Origin: JAJKJG01 sp036556825
GTDB taxonomy: Bacteria > Pseudomonadota > Alphaproteobacteria > Rhizobiales > Beijerinckiaceae
Reading direction: 5' to 3'
NCBI GenBank assembly: GCA_036556825.1
Contig: DATBIR010000060.1
Coordinates: 1 to 64,000 of the forward strand
Length of the DNA: 64,000 nt
The translations under genes were made by a program, and so were the position numbers. Position 1 is the first letter of the stretch. The number at the start of each line of letters is the position of its first letter. Of this stretch, positions 49,485 through 57,779 are shown piece by piece. Below the pieces are notes generated by a model. That model was not told the DNA's origin. It saw only the letters and a program-made list of their open reading frames with translations, and searched no databases.

Positions 49485-50621
49485 CTAGTCCCGGATGTCC
49501 TGCAGGAACCAGTCGGTCGGGATCTCGCGCCCGAGCTTGCGCCTGACCGCCTCGCTGTAGACCCAGCCGCCGACCGAGGAGAATTGCAGGCCCTGGTTGC
49601 CGACGTTGCGGTAGAAGGTGATCTGCTCACGGCTCGTGCGGCCCTTGCTCTTGCCGGTGACGACGTCGGCGAAATCCGGCTTGTCGCCGCCCTTGCCGCG
49701 ATCCATGAACTCGGGGGAATCGCCGCCGAAGCCCGGCTGCGGGTTCTTCTCGGGAATGCGCTTCATCTCCTCGGCGCTGCCGCCGATGAAGGCGGCCGGC
49801 GACAGGCCGCGCTCGGCCTGGAAGCGTTCCGTCTGTTTCATCTGCAGGCCGGCCGTGCCCTGGCGCACGACCACGTCGAACCGGCTCATGGCCGCGTCGG
49901 GCATCTCGCGCCGGCCGAGGTTGGTCACGTGCTGCCCGGGCTCGAGCCATTCGGCGTCGTAGACCGGCTTCATGCTGTCGGTGCAGGACGAGACGATGTC
50001 GGCGCCGCGGATCACCTCACGCGGATTGTCCACGGCGCGCACCTCGATGCCGAGCTTCTGCGACATCTCCTCGGCGTATGCCTCGCGATTCTTCGCCGTC
50101 GGGCTGTAGACCTTGCACATCCTGATGTCGCGCACGCACGAGAAGGCCTCCAGGAAGGTGCGCGCCATGCCGCCGGAGCCGAACATGCCGACGACGTGCG
50201 AGTCCTCGCGCGACAGATATTTGGTGCCGATGCCGGCGCCGCCGCCGACCCGCATGTGCTGGAGCACGCCGTCGTTGATGAAGGCGAGCGGCTCGGCGTT
50301 GCGCGTCGAAATCAGGTAGATGATGCCGCAATAGGTGCCGGGCTCGCGACAATACTTGTCCTCGGTCCAGCCGCCGTCGGGCGTTCTCGGCCAGGTGATG
50401 ATGTCCGATTTCATGCGGATGGCGAAGAAGCCGTCATTGGCGCCTTCCATCGAGCCCCAGCGGAAATAGCCGTCGTCGCGCTCGCACGGGAAATACATGT
50501 CGATGCGCGGGCGATGGATGGCGCCGCCGGCAGGCAGCTTCCTGAACGCCTCCTCCTGCACACGGATGCAATCCGCCATGGTGAGGATCTGCGCGACGAC
50601 CTCGTTGCCGATGATGAGCAT
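49485..50621 (-). CDS. Ornithine cyclodeaminase/mu-crystallin family protein
   Basis: A 378-residue NAD(P)-binding enzyme of the OCD/mu-crystallin family. N-terminal substrate region (GFFAIRMKSD), Rossmann motif VVGMFGSGGMARTFLEAF at about residues 143-160, then RGADIVSSCTDSMKPVYD. The family includes ornithine cyclodeaminase and ketimine or opine-type reductases, so the reaction is not certain. The N terminus, rich in Trp, and insert (EKNPQPGFGGDSPEF) are longer than in ornithine cyclodeaminase. Divergent from the LysR gene at 50867. Confidence 0.88.
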   Translation of the reverse strand: MLIIGNEVVAQILTMADCIRVQEEAFRKLPAGGAIHRPRIDMYFPCERDDGYFRWGSMEGANDGFFAIRMKSDIITWPRTPDGGWTEDKYCREPGTYCGIIYLISTRNAEPLAFINDGVLQHMRVGGGAGIGTKYLSREDSHVVGMFGSGGMARTFLEAFSCVRDIRMCKVYSPTAKNREAYAEEMSQKLGIEVRAVDNPREVIRGADIVSSCTDSMKPVYDAEWLEPGQHVTNLGRREMPDAAMSRFDVVVRQGTAGLQMKQTERFQAERGLSPAAFIGGSAEEMKRIPEKNPQPGFGGDSPEFMDRGKGGDKPDFADVVTGKSKGRTSREQITFYRNVGNQGLQFSSVGGWVYSEAVRRKLGREIPTDWFLQDIRD

Positions 50622-50737
50622 TGTCCCTCCCGCACTCGCTACGTCCGATGAGATTACAGGGGCCTGGGCTGGCGAGCACCAGCGATCAATGCATCAAACT
50701 GTCCACCAGGATTTGACAATCGCCCGACGCGCATCCT

Positions 50738-50836
50738 AGAGCATGATCCGGCGAAGTGGCCACCACGTCGCCGACAAGATCATGCGGCACAACAAAAACT
50801 TGAGCAGGACCGATTCAGTCTGAAGCGATCTTGCTC
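50738..50836. repeat. Dispersed palindromic element, copy 6
   Basis: AGAGCATGATCCGGCGAAGTGG at the left (split), AAGATCATGCGGC in the middle, and the terminal hairpin GAGCAGGACCGATTC...AAGCGATCTTGCTC at 50803-50836. It occupies most of the spacer between the OCD-like gene and the LysR gene and so may replace their ordinary promoter region. Confidence 0.8.
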
Positions 50837-50866
50837 TGTCGGTCGGCACGGCGGCTGGAGCGTGCG

Positions 50867-51850
50867 ATGGATCTGTTCAAGGCGATGGAGAGCTTTGTCA
50901 GGACGGCTCGGGCGGGAAGCTTTGCCCGCGCGGCGAGCCAGTCCGGCATGTCGCGGGCCATCGTCAGCAAGCATATCCAGGACCTGGAAGATTACCTGGG
51001 CGCGCGCCTGTTCCATCGCACCACCCGGCGCTTGAGCCTGACCGAGGTCGGGCGCGAATATCAGACGTTCTGTGCGCGGCTCCTGGACGACATGGCGGAG
51101 CAGCGCGAGGCCGTCCGCAAGCTTCAGCAGACCGCCTGTGGCTCGATCAAGCTCATGGCGCCCAAGTCCTTCGGCAACATTCATCTCAGCGCCGCGATCG
51201 CCGAGTTCGTCGAGAAATTCCCGGGCATCCATGTCTCGATGCTTCTCGCCGACGATCCGAAGAACAGTCACCATCTGGTCGAGAACGGGCTCGATCTTGC
51301 CGTGCGCCTGTCGCCGATTTCGGATTCGAGCCTCGTGTCGCGGCGGATCGGCTCCCTGCGTTGGCTGCTCTGCTGCTCGCCCGGCTACATCGAGCGCAGC
51401 GGTGCTCCCGCCGGGCCCGAGGATCTCGTGCAGCACAACTGCCTTTTGCATCTGCGCACCAATCCTGACAACGCATGGACGCTATCCGGGCCGCGCGGCG
51501 ACGTGGTGGTCGAAGTCGGCGGCTCGTTTGCCGCCAACAGTTCGCTGGCGCTTCGCTCGGCGGCGTTGCGCGGGCTCGGCATCGCGTTCCTGCCGGCCTA
51601 CTGCGTGAGCAGCGACCTGGCATCCGGCCGCCTCGTCGAAGTGCTCCGCGCCTATCCGGTGGCCCCGCGCGCCGTTTATCTCCTCTATCCTCACCGGCGG
51701 CACTTGCCGGCGAAAGTCCGGCTGCTGATCGATTTCCTGGTCGAGCGCTTCAGTCGTGACGGATGGGACGATGCGGCGTGGGAGGGTGCGACGTGCGAAA
51801 GCCGGCGGCCCGGCACGTCGCGCCGGCGTCTCGCGGCAAGCCCGGCCTGA
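50867..51850 (+). CDS. LysR-family regulator
   Basis: A 327-residue LysR regulator. HTH at about 2-60 (ESFVRTARAGSFARAASQSG, MSRAIVSKHIQDLEDYLGARLFHRTTRR), substrate-binding domain about 92-300. Start ATG 50867 (MDLFKAM) preceded by TGGAG. Divergent from the OCD/TctC pair, the classical LysR layout, so it probably controls them. Convergent with yeiH. Confidence 0.93.
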   Translation: MDLFKAMESFVRTARAGSFARAASQSGMSRAIVSKHIQDLEDYLGARLFHRTTRRLSLTEVGREYQTFCARLLDDMAEQREAVRKLQQTACGSIKLMAPKSFGNIHLSAAIAEFVEKFPGIHVSMLLADDPKNSHHLVENGLDLAVRLSPISDSSLVSRRIGSLRWLLCCSPGYIERSGAPAGPEDLVQHNCLLHLRTNPDNAWTLSGPRGDVVVEVGGSFAANSSLALRSAALRGLGIAFLPAYCVSSDLASGRLVEVLRAYPVAPRAVYLLYPHRRHLPAKVRLLIDFLVERFSRDGWDDAAWEGATCESRRPGTSRRRLAASPA

Positions 51851-51997
51851 CCGTGATCGGGAGATGACGACCACGCGCTGATCCGGCACGCGACAGCTGC
51901 GGTGTGCGCGTCTGCGACGGCGCGAGCGCGGCTGCGCTTGTACGGCGTGATGGGGCGACCGCCGCACCAGCTCGCACGGGCGCTTTCGCTGCCGGCC

Positions 51998-53053
51998 TCA
52001 GGCGAGCACGAGGGCGCCTGCGCCGACGACGACCAGGATCACCGCCGTGGTCCCGATGAAAAGCAGGATGTGCCGCCAGCCGATCCGCAGGATCGCCGCC
52101 GGCGAGGTTCCCAGGCCCAGCGCCGCGATCGCCACGAGCAGCCCCCAGTTCGAGGCGGTCACCAGCAGGTCTTTCAGCGGCGCGTAGATGGCGGCGAGCG
52201 CGGGCACCGCCGGCACGACGCTGTTGACCACCGACAGTCCGAGGAACACGAGCGCGAAGACAGGCAGGGGCACCTTCGCCCGGTCGTGATCTGCTCCCTT
52301 GCGGGTGAACCACCACCCGATGGCGAGGACGACGGGAAGCAGAAGAAACACCCGGAACAGCTTGACGATTACCGCGCTGTTGCCCACCGGCTCCGACACG
52401 CCGTAACCGGCGCCCACGACCTGAGCCATGTCGTGGATGGCGCCGCCGAGAACGACGCCCGTGGTGCGCGGATCGAGGCCGAGCGCGACGCAGAGCGGCG
52501 GATAGGCGAGCATCACCAGCGTCGAGACGGTATTCGCCGCGACGACCGTGAACGCCACGTCGGCGCTTTTCTGAGGGTAGCCGGGAACGACCGTAGCGGT
52601 GGCAAGCGTGGCCGAGGCTCCGCACACCGCGGTGGCCGCCCCCGCAAGAGCTCCGTAGCCGGTGTTCAGGTCGAGAACGCGCGCGAGCCACACGCCCGCG
52701 ACAAGCGTCAGGCTCATCGCGGCAACGATCAGGGTCCCGGTCGCGAGACCGAGATCGATGATGTCGCCGAAGGCGATGCGCAGCCCGAGGAGCGCGATCG
52801 CTACACGCAGGAGACGCTTCACGCACCAGGCGATACCCGCCTCGAAGGTTCCTCGTGACAGGAGGCCGTTCAGCCCGACCCCGATCGCCAGGGCGATCAC
52901 CATGACGGGGAGCGGCAGGATGCTCCGCACCAGGGGTTCGAGCGAAGCGGCGGCGAGCCCGACGGCAACGGAAAGGGCGATGCCGGGCGCGAGATCCCGC
53001 GCGGCGGAAATCAGGCGGTGAGACGAACCCGGCCCGGTCAGGGAATCATGCAT
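51998..53053 (-). CDS. YeiH family putative sulfate exporter
   Basis: A 351-residue membrane protein with about ten membrane segments. YeiH family blocks: LPVMVIALAIGVGLNGL; GAATAVCGASATLATATVVPG; GVVLGGAIHDMAQVVGAGYG. The family is annotated as a putative sulfate exporter, but activity is weakly supported. Start ATG 53053 (MHDSLTG), because the upstream extension lacks a site. Confidence 0.9.
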   Translation of the reverse strand: MHDSLTGPGSSHRLISAARDLAPGIALSVAVGLAAASLEPLVRSILPLPVMVIALAIGVGLNGLLSRGTFEAGIAWCVKRLLRVAIALLGLRIAFGDIIDLGLATGTLIVAAMSLTLVAGVWLARVLDLNTGYGALAGAATAVCGASATLATATVVPGYPQKSADVAFTVVAANTVSTLVMLAYPPLCVALGLDPRTTGVVLGGAIHDMAQVVGAGYGVSEPVGNSAVIVKLFRVFLLLPVVLAIGWWFTRKGADHDRAKVPLPVFALVFLGLSVVNSVVPAVPALAAIYAPLKDLLVTASNWGLLVAIAALGLGTSPAAILRIGWRHILLFIGTTAVILVVVGAGALVLA

Positions 53054-53383
53054 GCCTTGGTCCCGAAAGAGGCTGCGTCGTGAGGCTGTCGCCCCTGACA
53101 GGATCGCCCCTGCTCCGACGCTTCGGCACACCTCGTAATCGAGAGTCGCGCCGGCGGTAAACCGCGCCGCATTCATGAAACTGTTCGACGGGAGTGGACA
53201 ATTCCGTCCTTGTCGATGGACCCGGTCTCCGCATCGCCTGACGGGAGCAGGTGCTGCTCACCACATCCCGTTGCCGGATTTGCATCGACGAGAACGTCGT
53301 TCGCCTGCAATTCCATCACGACAGAGGCTCGCCGGTTTGCAAAGGAGCTGATGCGCGCGAGGGCGCAGGGCAGCCACAAGCGT
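53054..53383. other. 330-bp spacer without a supported gene
   Basis: Between the yeiH start and the end of the histidine kinase gene. Short reading frames here have no ribosome site and no recognisable motif. It must contain the yeiH promoter. Confidence 0.4.
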
Positions 53384-54415
53384 TTACTGGGCTGCAGCAG
53401 CGACGGAAGCATCATGGGCGGCCAGGGGGACCTCGAGTTCGAATATCAGCCCCTCGGGTTCAAAGCGCAGATGCGCACGCCCATTCAGCTGGTGGCGTGA
53501 TGTCTGCTCGATCAGTCGCGACCCGAAGCCACGCTTCAATGGCTCGGCGATATTCGGACCACCTCTTTCCTTCCATCGGATTCTCAGGAGCCGTGCCGCC
53601 GACGAAAGCTCCGCAATCGCCCAGGTGATTCCGACGCGGCCCGATTCGTGTGAGAGGGACCCGTATTTCGCGGCATTCGTGGCGAGCTCGTGGAAGATCA
53701 TCCCGAGCGCCAGAGCCATCGGCGCAGGTAGATCCAGATCCGGGCCGCACGCGGCCAACCTTTGTGGCTGATCGCTCACGTATGGCGCAAGCTCCAAGAC
53801 CACCACTTCGCGGAGCGATGCTCCTGCCCAGCTCGTCTCGTTCAGAAGGTTGTGCGTGCGCGACAGGGACAGGAGCCTTGCCTCGAAGCGCTCCCGCGCA
53901 CGATCTGGGCACACCGCTCTCCTGAGACTCTGATGTGCCAAGGACTGCACCGTCGCCAAGGTGTTTTTCACGCGATGGTTCAGCTCGGCAATCAGCAGCA
54001 CCTGTCGCGCTTGGTGGGATTCAACCTCGTGCTGCCGTGCTCGGGCGCGAAGGGCGGATTTGGCGGCATTCGCCAGTACTGCGGGGTGAAACGGACGCTC
54101 CAGGACCGTGACGTTTCCCAAGGTTGTGACCAGGCGTCCGTCCGGCGACGCGCCCCGTGACGTAAGCAGCACGAACGGGAAATCGGACCAGGGCGGCTGC
54201 TGCTGAACCCAGGCCGAAAGCGCAGTGCGGTCTGCGGCGAGTAGCGCCTCCTCGGTAACGAGAGCGCATCCTGCGCGCGGCAGCCTCGCAATGACCCCCG
54301 CCAAGTCAGCGCAAATCGTGCAGCCGAGCCCCACCTCGTTGAGAATTGCCGCCGCGACCTCGGCGTCACGTCCTAGCGGAGCAAGGATGAGAACGGAGGA
54401 ATCATGCTGCGCCAT
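53384..54415 (-). CDS. HWE-type histidine kinase with degenerate receiver domain
   Basis: A 343-residue sensor kinase. N-terminal 125 residues resemble a receiver domain (SVLILAPLGRDAEVAAAILN; FPFVLLTSRGASPDG; VTVLERPFHPAVL with the Lys position changed). The phospho-acceptor Asp is lost: ALVTEEALL stands where a DxxMP type would be expected, so it is a pseudo-receiver. The HWE/HisKA_2 dimerisation box is IAELNHRVKNTLATVQSLAH with His147. The ATP-binding N box is ALALGMIFHELATNAAKYGS and the G region GGPNIAEPLKRGFGSRLIEQ. The ATG at 54415 lies 14 bases inside the upstream kaiC-like gene, so they are translationally coupled. Confidence 0.92.
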   Translation of the reverse strand: MAQHDSSVLILAPLGRDAEVAAAILNEVGLGCTICADLAGVIARLPRAGCALVTEEALLAADRTALSAWVQQQPPWSDFPFVLLTSRGASPDGRLVTTLGNVTVLERPFHPAVLANAAKSALRARARQHEVESHQARQVLLIAELNHRVKNTLATVQSLAHQSLRRAVCPDRARERFEARLLSLSRTHNLLNETSWAGASLREVVVLELAPYVSDQPQRLAACGPDLDLPAPMALALGMIFHELATNAAKYGSLSHESGRVGITWAIAELSSAARLLRIRWKERGGPNIAEPLKRGFGSRLIEQTSRHQLNGRAHLRFEPEGLIFELEVPLAAHDASVAAAAQ

Positions 54416-55907
54416 GGACGGGGCGATCCTGCAACAAGGCCCCGCGCTGCCCGTCGAATGACGGGACACCGGTTAGAACGCCTCGGAATTGGCTCAGTGG
54501 CTCGCCAACGCGGATCCCATGCCCGTCAATTCTAAGCTCCCGGATTGTCGGCTCGTGCGCGCCGGTTCTCTTCTTGACGACAGACACCGCTCGCCGGATT
54601 TGGCCGCTCGCCTCAAAGAACCGCATCAAGATCACGCTGTCACTCAGGTAGGTCATGTCCACCGGCGAAGCCATCTGCCCGACCATTCCGTGCTGCGCCA
54701 GGACCAGGATGGTGACCACGCCCTGTTGGTTCAGATACGTGAGCATCTCATGCATCTGGAGGAGCACGAATTGCTCTTCCGGCATGGCGTTGAGATAGCC
54801 GGTCAGGCTATCGATCACCACCATGCGCGCGCCATCGCGCTCGACTGCATTGCGCACGCGTCCGGAGACTTCACCCGGAGAAAGATTGGCCGGCTCGACC
54901 TGCTCGATTCGAAGGCGGCCAGCTGCCATGTGGGATACGAAATCCATGCCGATGCCGGATGCGCGCTTCAGAAGAATCCCGGTTGTCTCATCGAAGCTCA
55001 CCATGAGAACAGGTTCGTTGCGAGCCAGTGCTGCGCTCATGTAGCTGAATGCCATGGTCGACTTGCCCGCGCCGGAAGGCCCGATGATCAGCGTGCTGGT
55101 TCCGCGGTCCAGTCCGCCGCCCAAAAGGCTGTCCAGCTCGGGCACGCCGCTCGTGATGGGTTCGGCAATGAATTCCCGGTGATGGTCGGCCGCTACGAGA
55201 CGCGGAAACACCTCGACGCCGCCCCGGCGTATGGTGAGGTCATGAAACCCACCGCGAAACGCCGTGCCGCGCATCTTGATGACGCGCAGTCGGCGACGCT
55301 CGGCGCCATATGCCGGGCTCAGTTGCTCGAGACGGATAACGGCATGGCTGATGCTGTGAAGGTTGAGATCGTCATGCTCCGAAGTGAGATCGTCCAGCAT
55401 CAGAACGGTTGCGTCGTTCAAAAGAAAGAAGCTCTTCAGTGCAAGGACCTGGCGTCGGTAACGCAGCGAACCCTGCGACAGCAACCGAATCTCTGAAAGG
55501 CTGTCGAACACCACGCGGTTCGGTCTCACGCGCTCAACTTCCGCAAGCGCCATCTGGACCGTCTCTCCGAGTTCGAGGTCGGATGTGTGGACGAGGCTTT
55601 GTTGCTGTTTCGGGTCCAGGCTCAGTTCAGGCGGAATGAGCTCGTAGATGGCAATGCCATCGAGATTCCACCCATGGCGTTCCGCCACCGAGAGCAGCTC
55701 TCGCTTGCTCTCCGAGAGCGTGATGTAAAGGCACCGCTCGCCGCGAGCGGCTCCGTCCATCAGGAACTGCATTCCGACCGTCGTCTTGCCGGAGCCGGGA
55801 CGGCCTTCGATCAGATGCGCGCGGTTCGCGGAGTATCCGCCTGCAATGATATGGTCGAGGCCAGGAACCCCCGTCGGAACCGGTGAGGCATCAACAAAGG
55901 GCTGCAT
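54402..55907 (-). CDS. KaiC-like two-domain RecA ATPase
   Basis: A 501-residue KaiC-family ATPase with two RecA domains. CI: Walker A GRPGSGKTTVG at 35-45 and catalytic segment CLYITLSESK. CII: Walker A GPSGAGKSTMA at about 275 and VLMVSFDETTG. By comparison with cyanobacterial KaiC, the phospho-site pair Ser431/Thr432 corresponds to Thr419/Tyr420 here (MTYLSDS), a Thr/Tyr type. Without kaiA or kaiB nearby, it is not a classical clock. It is coupled to an HWE kinase. Start ATG 55907 with AGGTG upstream. Confidence 0.9.
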   Translation of the reverse strand: MQPFVDASPVPTGVPGLDHIIAGGYSANRAHLIEGRPGSGKTTVGMQFLMDGAARGERCLYITLSESKRELLSVAERHGWNLDGIAIYELIPPELSLDPKQQQSLVHTSDLELGETVQMALAEVERVRPNRVVFDSLSEIRLLSQGSLRYRRQVLALKSFFLLNDATVLMLDDLTSEHDDLNLHSISHAVIRLEQLSPAYGAERRRLRVIKMRGTAFRGGFHDLTIRRGGVEVFPRLVAADHHREFIAEPITSGVPELDSLLGGGLDRGTSTLIIGPSGAGKSTMAFSYMSAALARNEPVLMVSFDETTGILLKRASGIGMDFVSHMAAGRLRIEQVEPANLSPGEVSGRVRNAVERDGARMVVIDSLTGYLNAMPEEQFVLLQMHEMLTYLNQQGVVTILVLAQHGMVGQMASPVDMTYLSDSVILMRFFEASGQIRRAVSVVKKRTGAHEPTIRELRIDGHGIRVGEPLSQFRGVLTGVPSFDGQRGALLQDRPVHGAA

Positions 55908-56078
55908 GAAATCACCTGAGCGGAAGTTGAACATCCGCCGCGAGCTGCGCGGCGCTCAACTGTCAGAAAACGTCGGGAAACACTACGGAGCCCGGAGCCG
56001 CACGGCGCTGGCGAAGCACCGTGGGTCATTTGCTCACCCGGGTAGGGTCCTGGGGAGCGGCTGTCAAGGACGCTATGT

Positions 56079-56124
56079 AAACTAGTTTCTTTTGATGACG
56101 GAACCAATCTTTGCATTTTCCATT
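56079..56124. promoter_or_regulatory. Divergent promoter: AAACTAGTTT palindrome and EcfG-like site
   Basis: AAACTAGTTT (56079-56088) is a perfect 10-bp palindrome. On the + strand GGAAC-N16-CATT (56100-56124) is one base off the EcfG consensus, about 55 bases ahead of the response regulator start. The kaiC-like gene reads the other way, starting 170 bp upstream. This spacer may co-control both. Confidence 0.35.
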
Positions 56125-56180
56125 AGATGGAACCGGCTGTGACTCACCCACGGAATCGCAGGCCCGAGCAAAGGGACGGC

Positions 56181-56582
56181 ATGCGCATTCTGATCGTCGA
56201 GGATGACTGGCTTTTGGCGGATGACCTGCGTTCGTTGCTCGAACAGGACGGCTGTGAAGTCGTGGGGTTGGCTGCAGATTGCGAAACCGCCCTTCGCCTT
56301 GCGGACTGCCAAAAGCCCGATGTCGCGTTCGTTGACATGCGCCTGCAGGACGGCTGCACCGGACCGGGGATTGGTCTCGCTCTCGCGAACCGCGGTATCT
56401 GCGTCATCTTCGCCACCGGCGAGCCGCACCTGGCGCCCCGCAATCATCCGAGAATACTCGGAACGTTCGCCAAGCCGGTCCTGGATTCCGAATACCTGGT
56501 CGCGCTCACGACGTGTCGACGACAGGTCAAGGTCAACGACAGAACGGACGTGACAACGTCTGATCGTAAAGTTGACGAATGA
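56181..56582 (+). CDS. Single-domain response regulator
   Basis: A 133-residue CheY-like receiver without output domain. Acidic pair Asp8/Asp9, phospho-acceptor Asp52 in VAFVDMRLQDG, Thr79 in IFATGEP, Lys98 in TFAKPVL. All key residues are present, so it can be phosphorylated. It is divergent from the kaiC-like/HWE genes and is the natural partner for the HWE kinase, whose own receiver is degenerate. Such HWE/orphan-receiver pairs occur in stress signalling in Alphaproteobacteria. The last 50 bases overlap the convergent Crp gene. Confidence 0.93.
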   Translation: MRILIVEDDWLLADDLRSLLEQDGCEVVGLAADCETALRLADCQKPDVAFVDMRLQDGCTGPGIGLALANRGICVIFATGEPHLAPRNHPRILGTFAKPVLDSEYLVALTTCRRQVKVNDRTDVTTSDRKVDE

Positions 56583-57285
56583 CGCGATAGCACTCGCACG
56601 ACGCGTCTTCCAGGCCGGAACGATCCAGCACCGTCACGCACCCTCGCTGGTAGGTAATGAGCCCCGCCTTCTGAAGTGTTCTTGCAACCTTGTTGACGGC
56701 GACGCGGCTGACGCCGAGCATCTCCCCGAGGAACTCCTGCGTCAACAGAAAGGAGTCTTTGCCACAGCGGTCCTGCGTCATGAGAAGCCACCGCGCTCCC
56801 CTCATCTCGACGGAATGGACCGCGTTACAAGCGACGGATTGCATGACCTGCGCCAGGAAAGCGCGTGTATAGGCAAGTAGCAAGTCGCGGAACTCAGGCA
56901 CTTCCGTCCGGAGACGGCGGAAGGACTTGACGTCCATGACGACGCCCTCCCCGGGAACCTGTACGATGTTCCGATAGACCGTGCGGTTGCTCCCGAGGAT
57001 CAACGAGGTGCTCACCATCCCCTCGCATCCTGTGGTCGCCATTTCGACCATTCGCCCGTCGGCAAAAACCGCAACCGATGAGATCACGGCCGTTGTCGGG
57101 AAGTAGACGTGCTTCTGCGGCACGCCGGGCTCGCCCAGGATGAGGCCATGTTCCAGTTCGATGGGGCGGTAGGCGGGATGAACCTGCTTCAGGACTGATG
57201 CAGGCAGGGCAGCGAGAAGCCGGTTTGGTGATCGTTGTTTGCGAGCCAAGATGACGCCTGTTGCACCAGGACTGGGCCAGATCAT
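56533..57285 (-). CDS. Crp/Fnr-family regulator
   Basis: A 250-residue Crp/Fnr regulator. cNMP-binding beta-roll at about 30-130 (EHGLILGEPGVPQKHVYFPT, VEMATTGCEGMVSTSLIL) and winged HTH at about 165-230 (LLTQEFLGEMLGVSRVAVNKVARTLQKAGLI). No Fe-S cysteine set like Fnr. The start at 57285 (ATG) is preferred over an upstream TTG. It is convergent with the response regulator, overlapping it by 50 bp, so the two transcripts are antisense at their ends. Possibly part of the KaiC-like signalling cluster. Confidence 0.9.
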   Translation of the reverse strand: MIWPSPGATGVILARKQRSPNRLLAALPASVLKQVHPAYRPIELEHGLILGEPGVPQKHVYFPTTAVISSVAVFADGRMVEMATTGCEGMVSTSLILGSNRTVYRNIVQVPGEGVVMDVKSFRRLRTEVPEFRDLLLAYTRAFLAQVMQSVACNAVHSVEMRGARWLLMTQDRCGKDSFLLTQEFLGEMLGVSRVAVNKVARTLQKAGLITYQRGCVTVLDRSGLEDASCECYRVIRQLYDQTLSRPFCR

Positions 57286-57328
57286 GCCTTGCCTGCGGAG
57301 CCCTGCCAACTCCGTCGCGTGCTGCGCG

Positions 57329-57445
57329 CGAGCATTTTTCGGCGAATGCCTGCCCCGGACTTGATCCGGGGGGTCCGGTTCGCCGAAGAAAATGCGACAT
57401 GAAAGAAACCCAGAGCCGATTCCACGTCAGTGGAAGCGGCTCTAG
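57329..57445. repeat. Dispersed palindromic element, copy 7
   Basis: GCGAGCATTTTTCGGCGAATG at the left pairs with the later TTCGCCGAAGAAAATGCG. A CCCCGGACTTGATCCGGGG palindrome lies between. The terminal hairpin is AGAGCCGATTCCACGTCAGTGG AAGCGGCTCT (split, 57411-57443). More diverged than copies 1 and 8. Confidence 0.7.
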
Positions 57446-57512
57446 CCCGGCCGCCCGCGAGTGATTATGGTGCGCCGCTTCCGCACCGGTCCGCGAGAGA
57501 CACAAGAGACAG

Positions 57513-57764
57513 ATGGCCGACACACGCATCCCGCATTTCCACAACGACCCCGGCGTCGCCGCGATCGACGTGGGCTCCAAGGAGTTCATGTGCATCGGCG
57601 CCCGGCCGCCCTTCGACCATCCGCATATCTTCATCGACATGGGCGCCGACGACGACGCCATCTGCGGCTATTGCGGCACGCATTTCCGCTACCAGCCCAG
57701 CCTGGCGGCGGGTGAGGCCGACCCGGCCGAATGCCTGTGGCGCGATCGCGGGAAGGCCGCGTGA
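57513..57764 (+). CDS. Zinc-finger domain protein (NDUFS6-like)
   Basis: An 83-residue protein of the zf-CHCC type related to mitochondrial complex I subunit NDUFS6. Potential zinc ligands: Cys27 (FMCIG), His36 (FDHPHIF) and Cys51/Cys54 (ICGYCGTHF). Small alphaproteobacterial homologues are accessory to respiratory complex I or of unknown role. The FAD monooxygenase gene follows after 15 bp, so they probably share an mRNA. Confidence 0.88.
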   Translation: MADTRIPHFHNDPGVAAIDVGSKEFMCIGARPPFDHPHIFIDMGADDDAICGYCGTHFRYQPSLAAGEADPAECLWRDRGKAA

Positions 57765-57779
57765 GCGCTTGACCCTGAC

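Noticed and set aside
53384..57285. Classical circadian clock (kaiABC)
   Set aside because: No kaiA or kaiB is visible, and the KaiC-like protein has a Thr/Tyr pair rather than the usual Ser/Thr.
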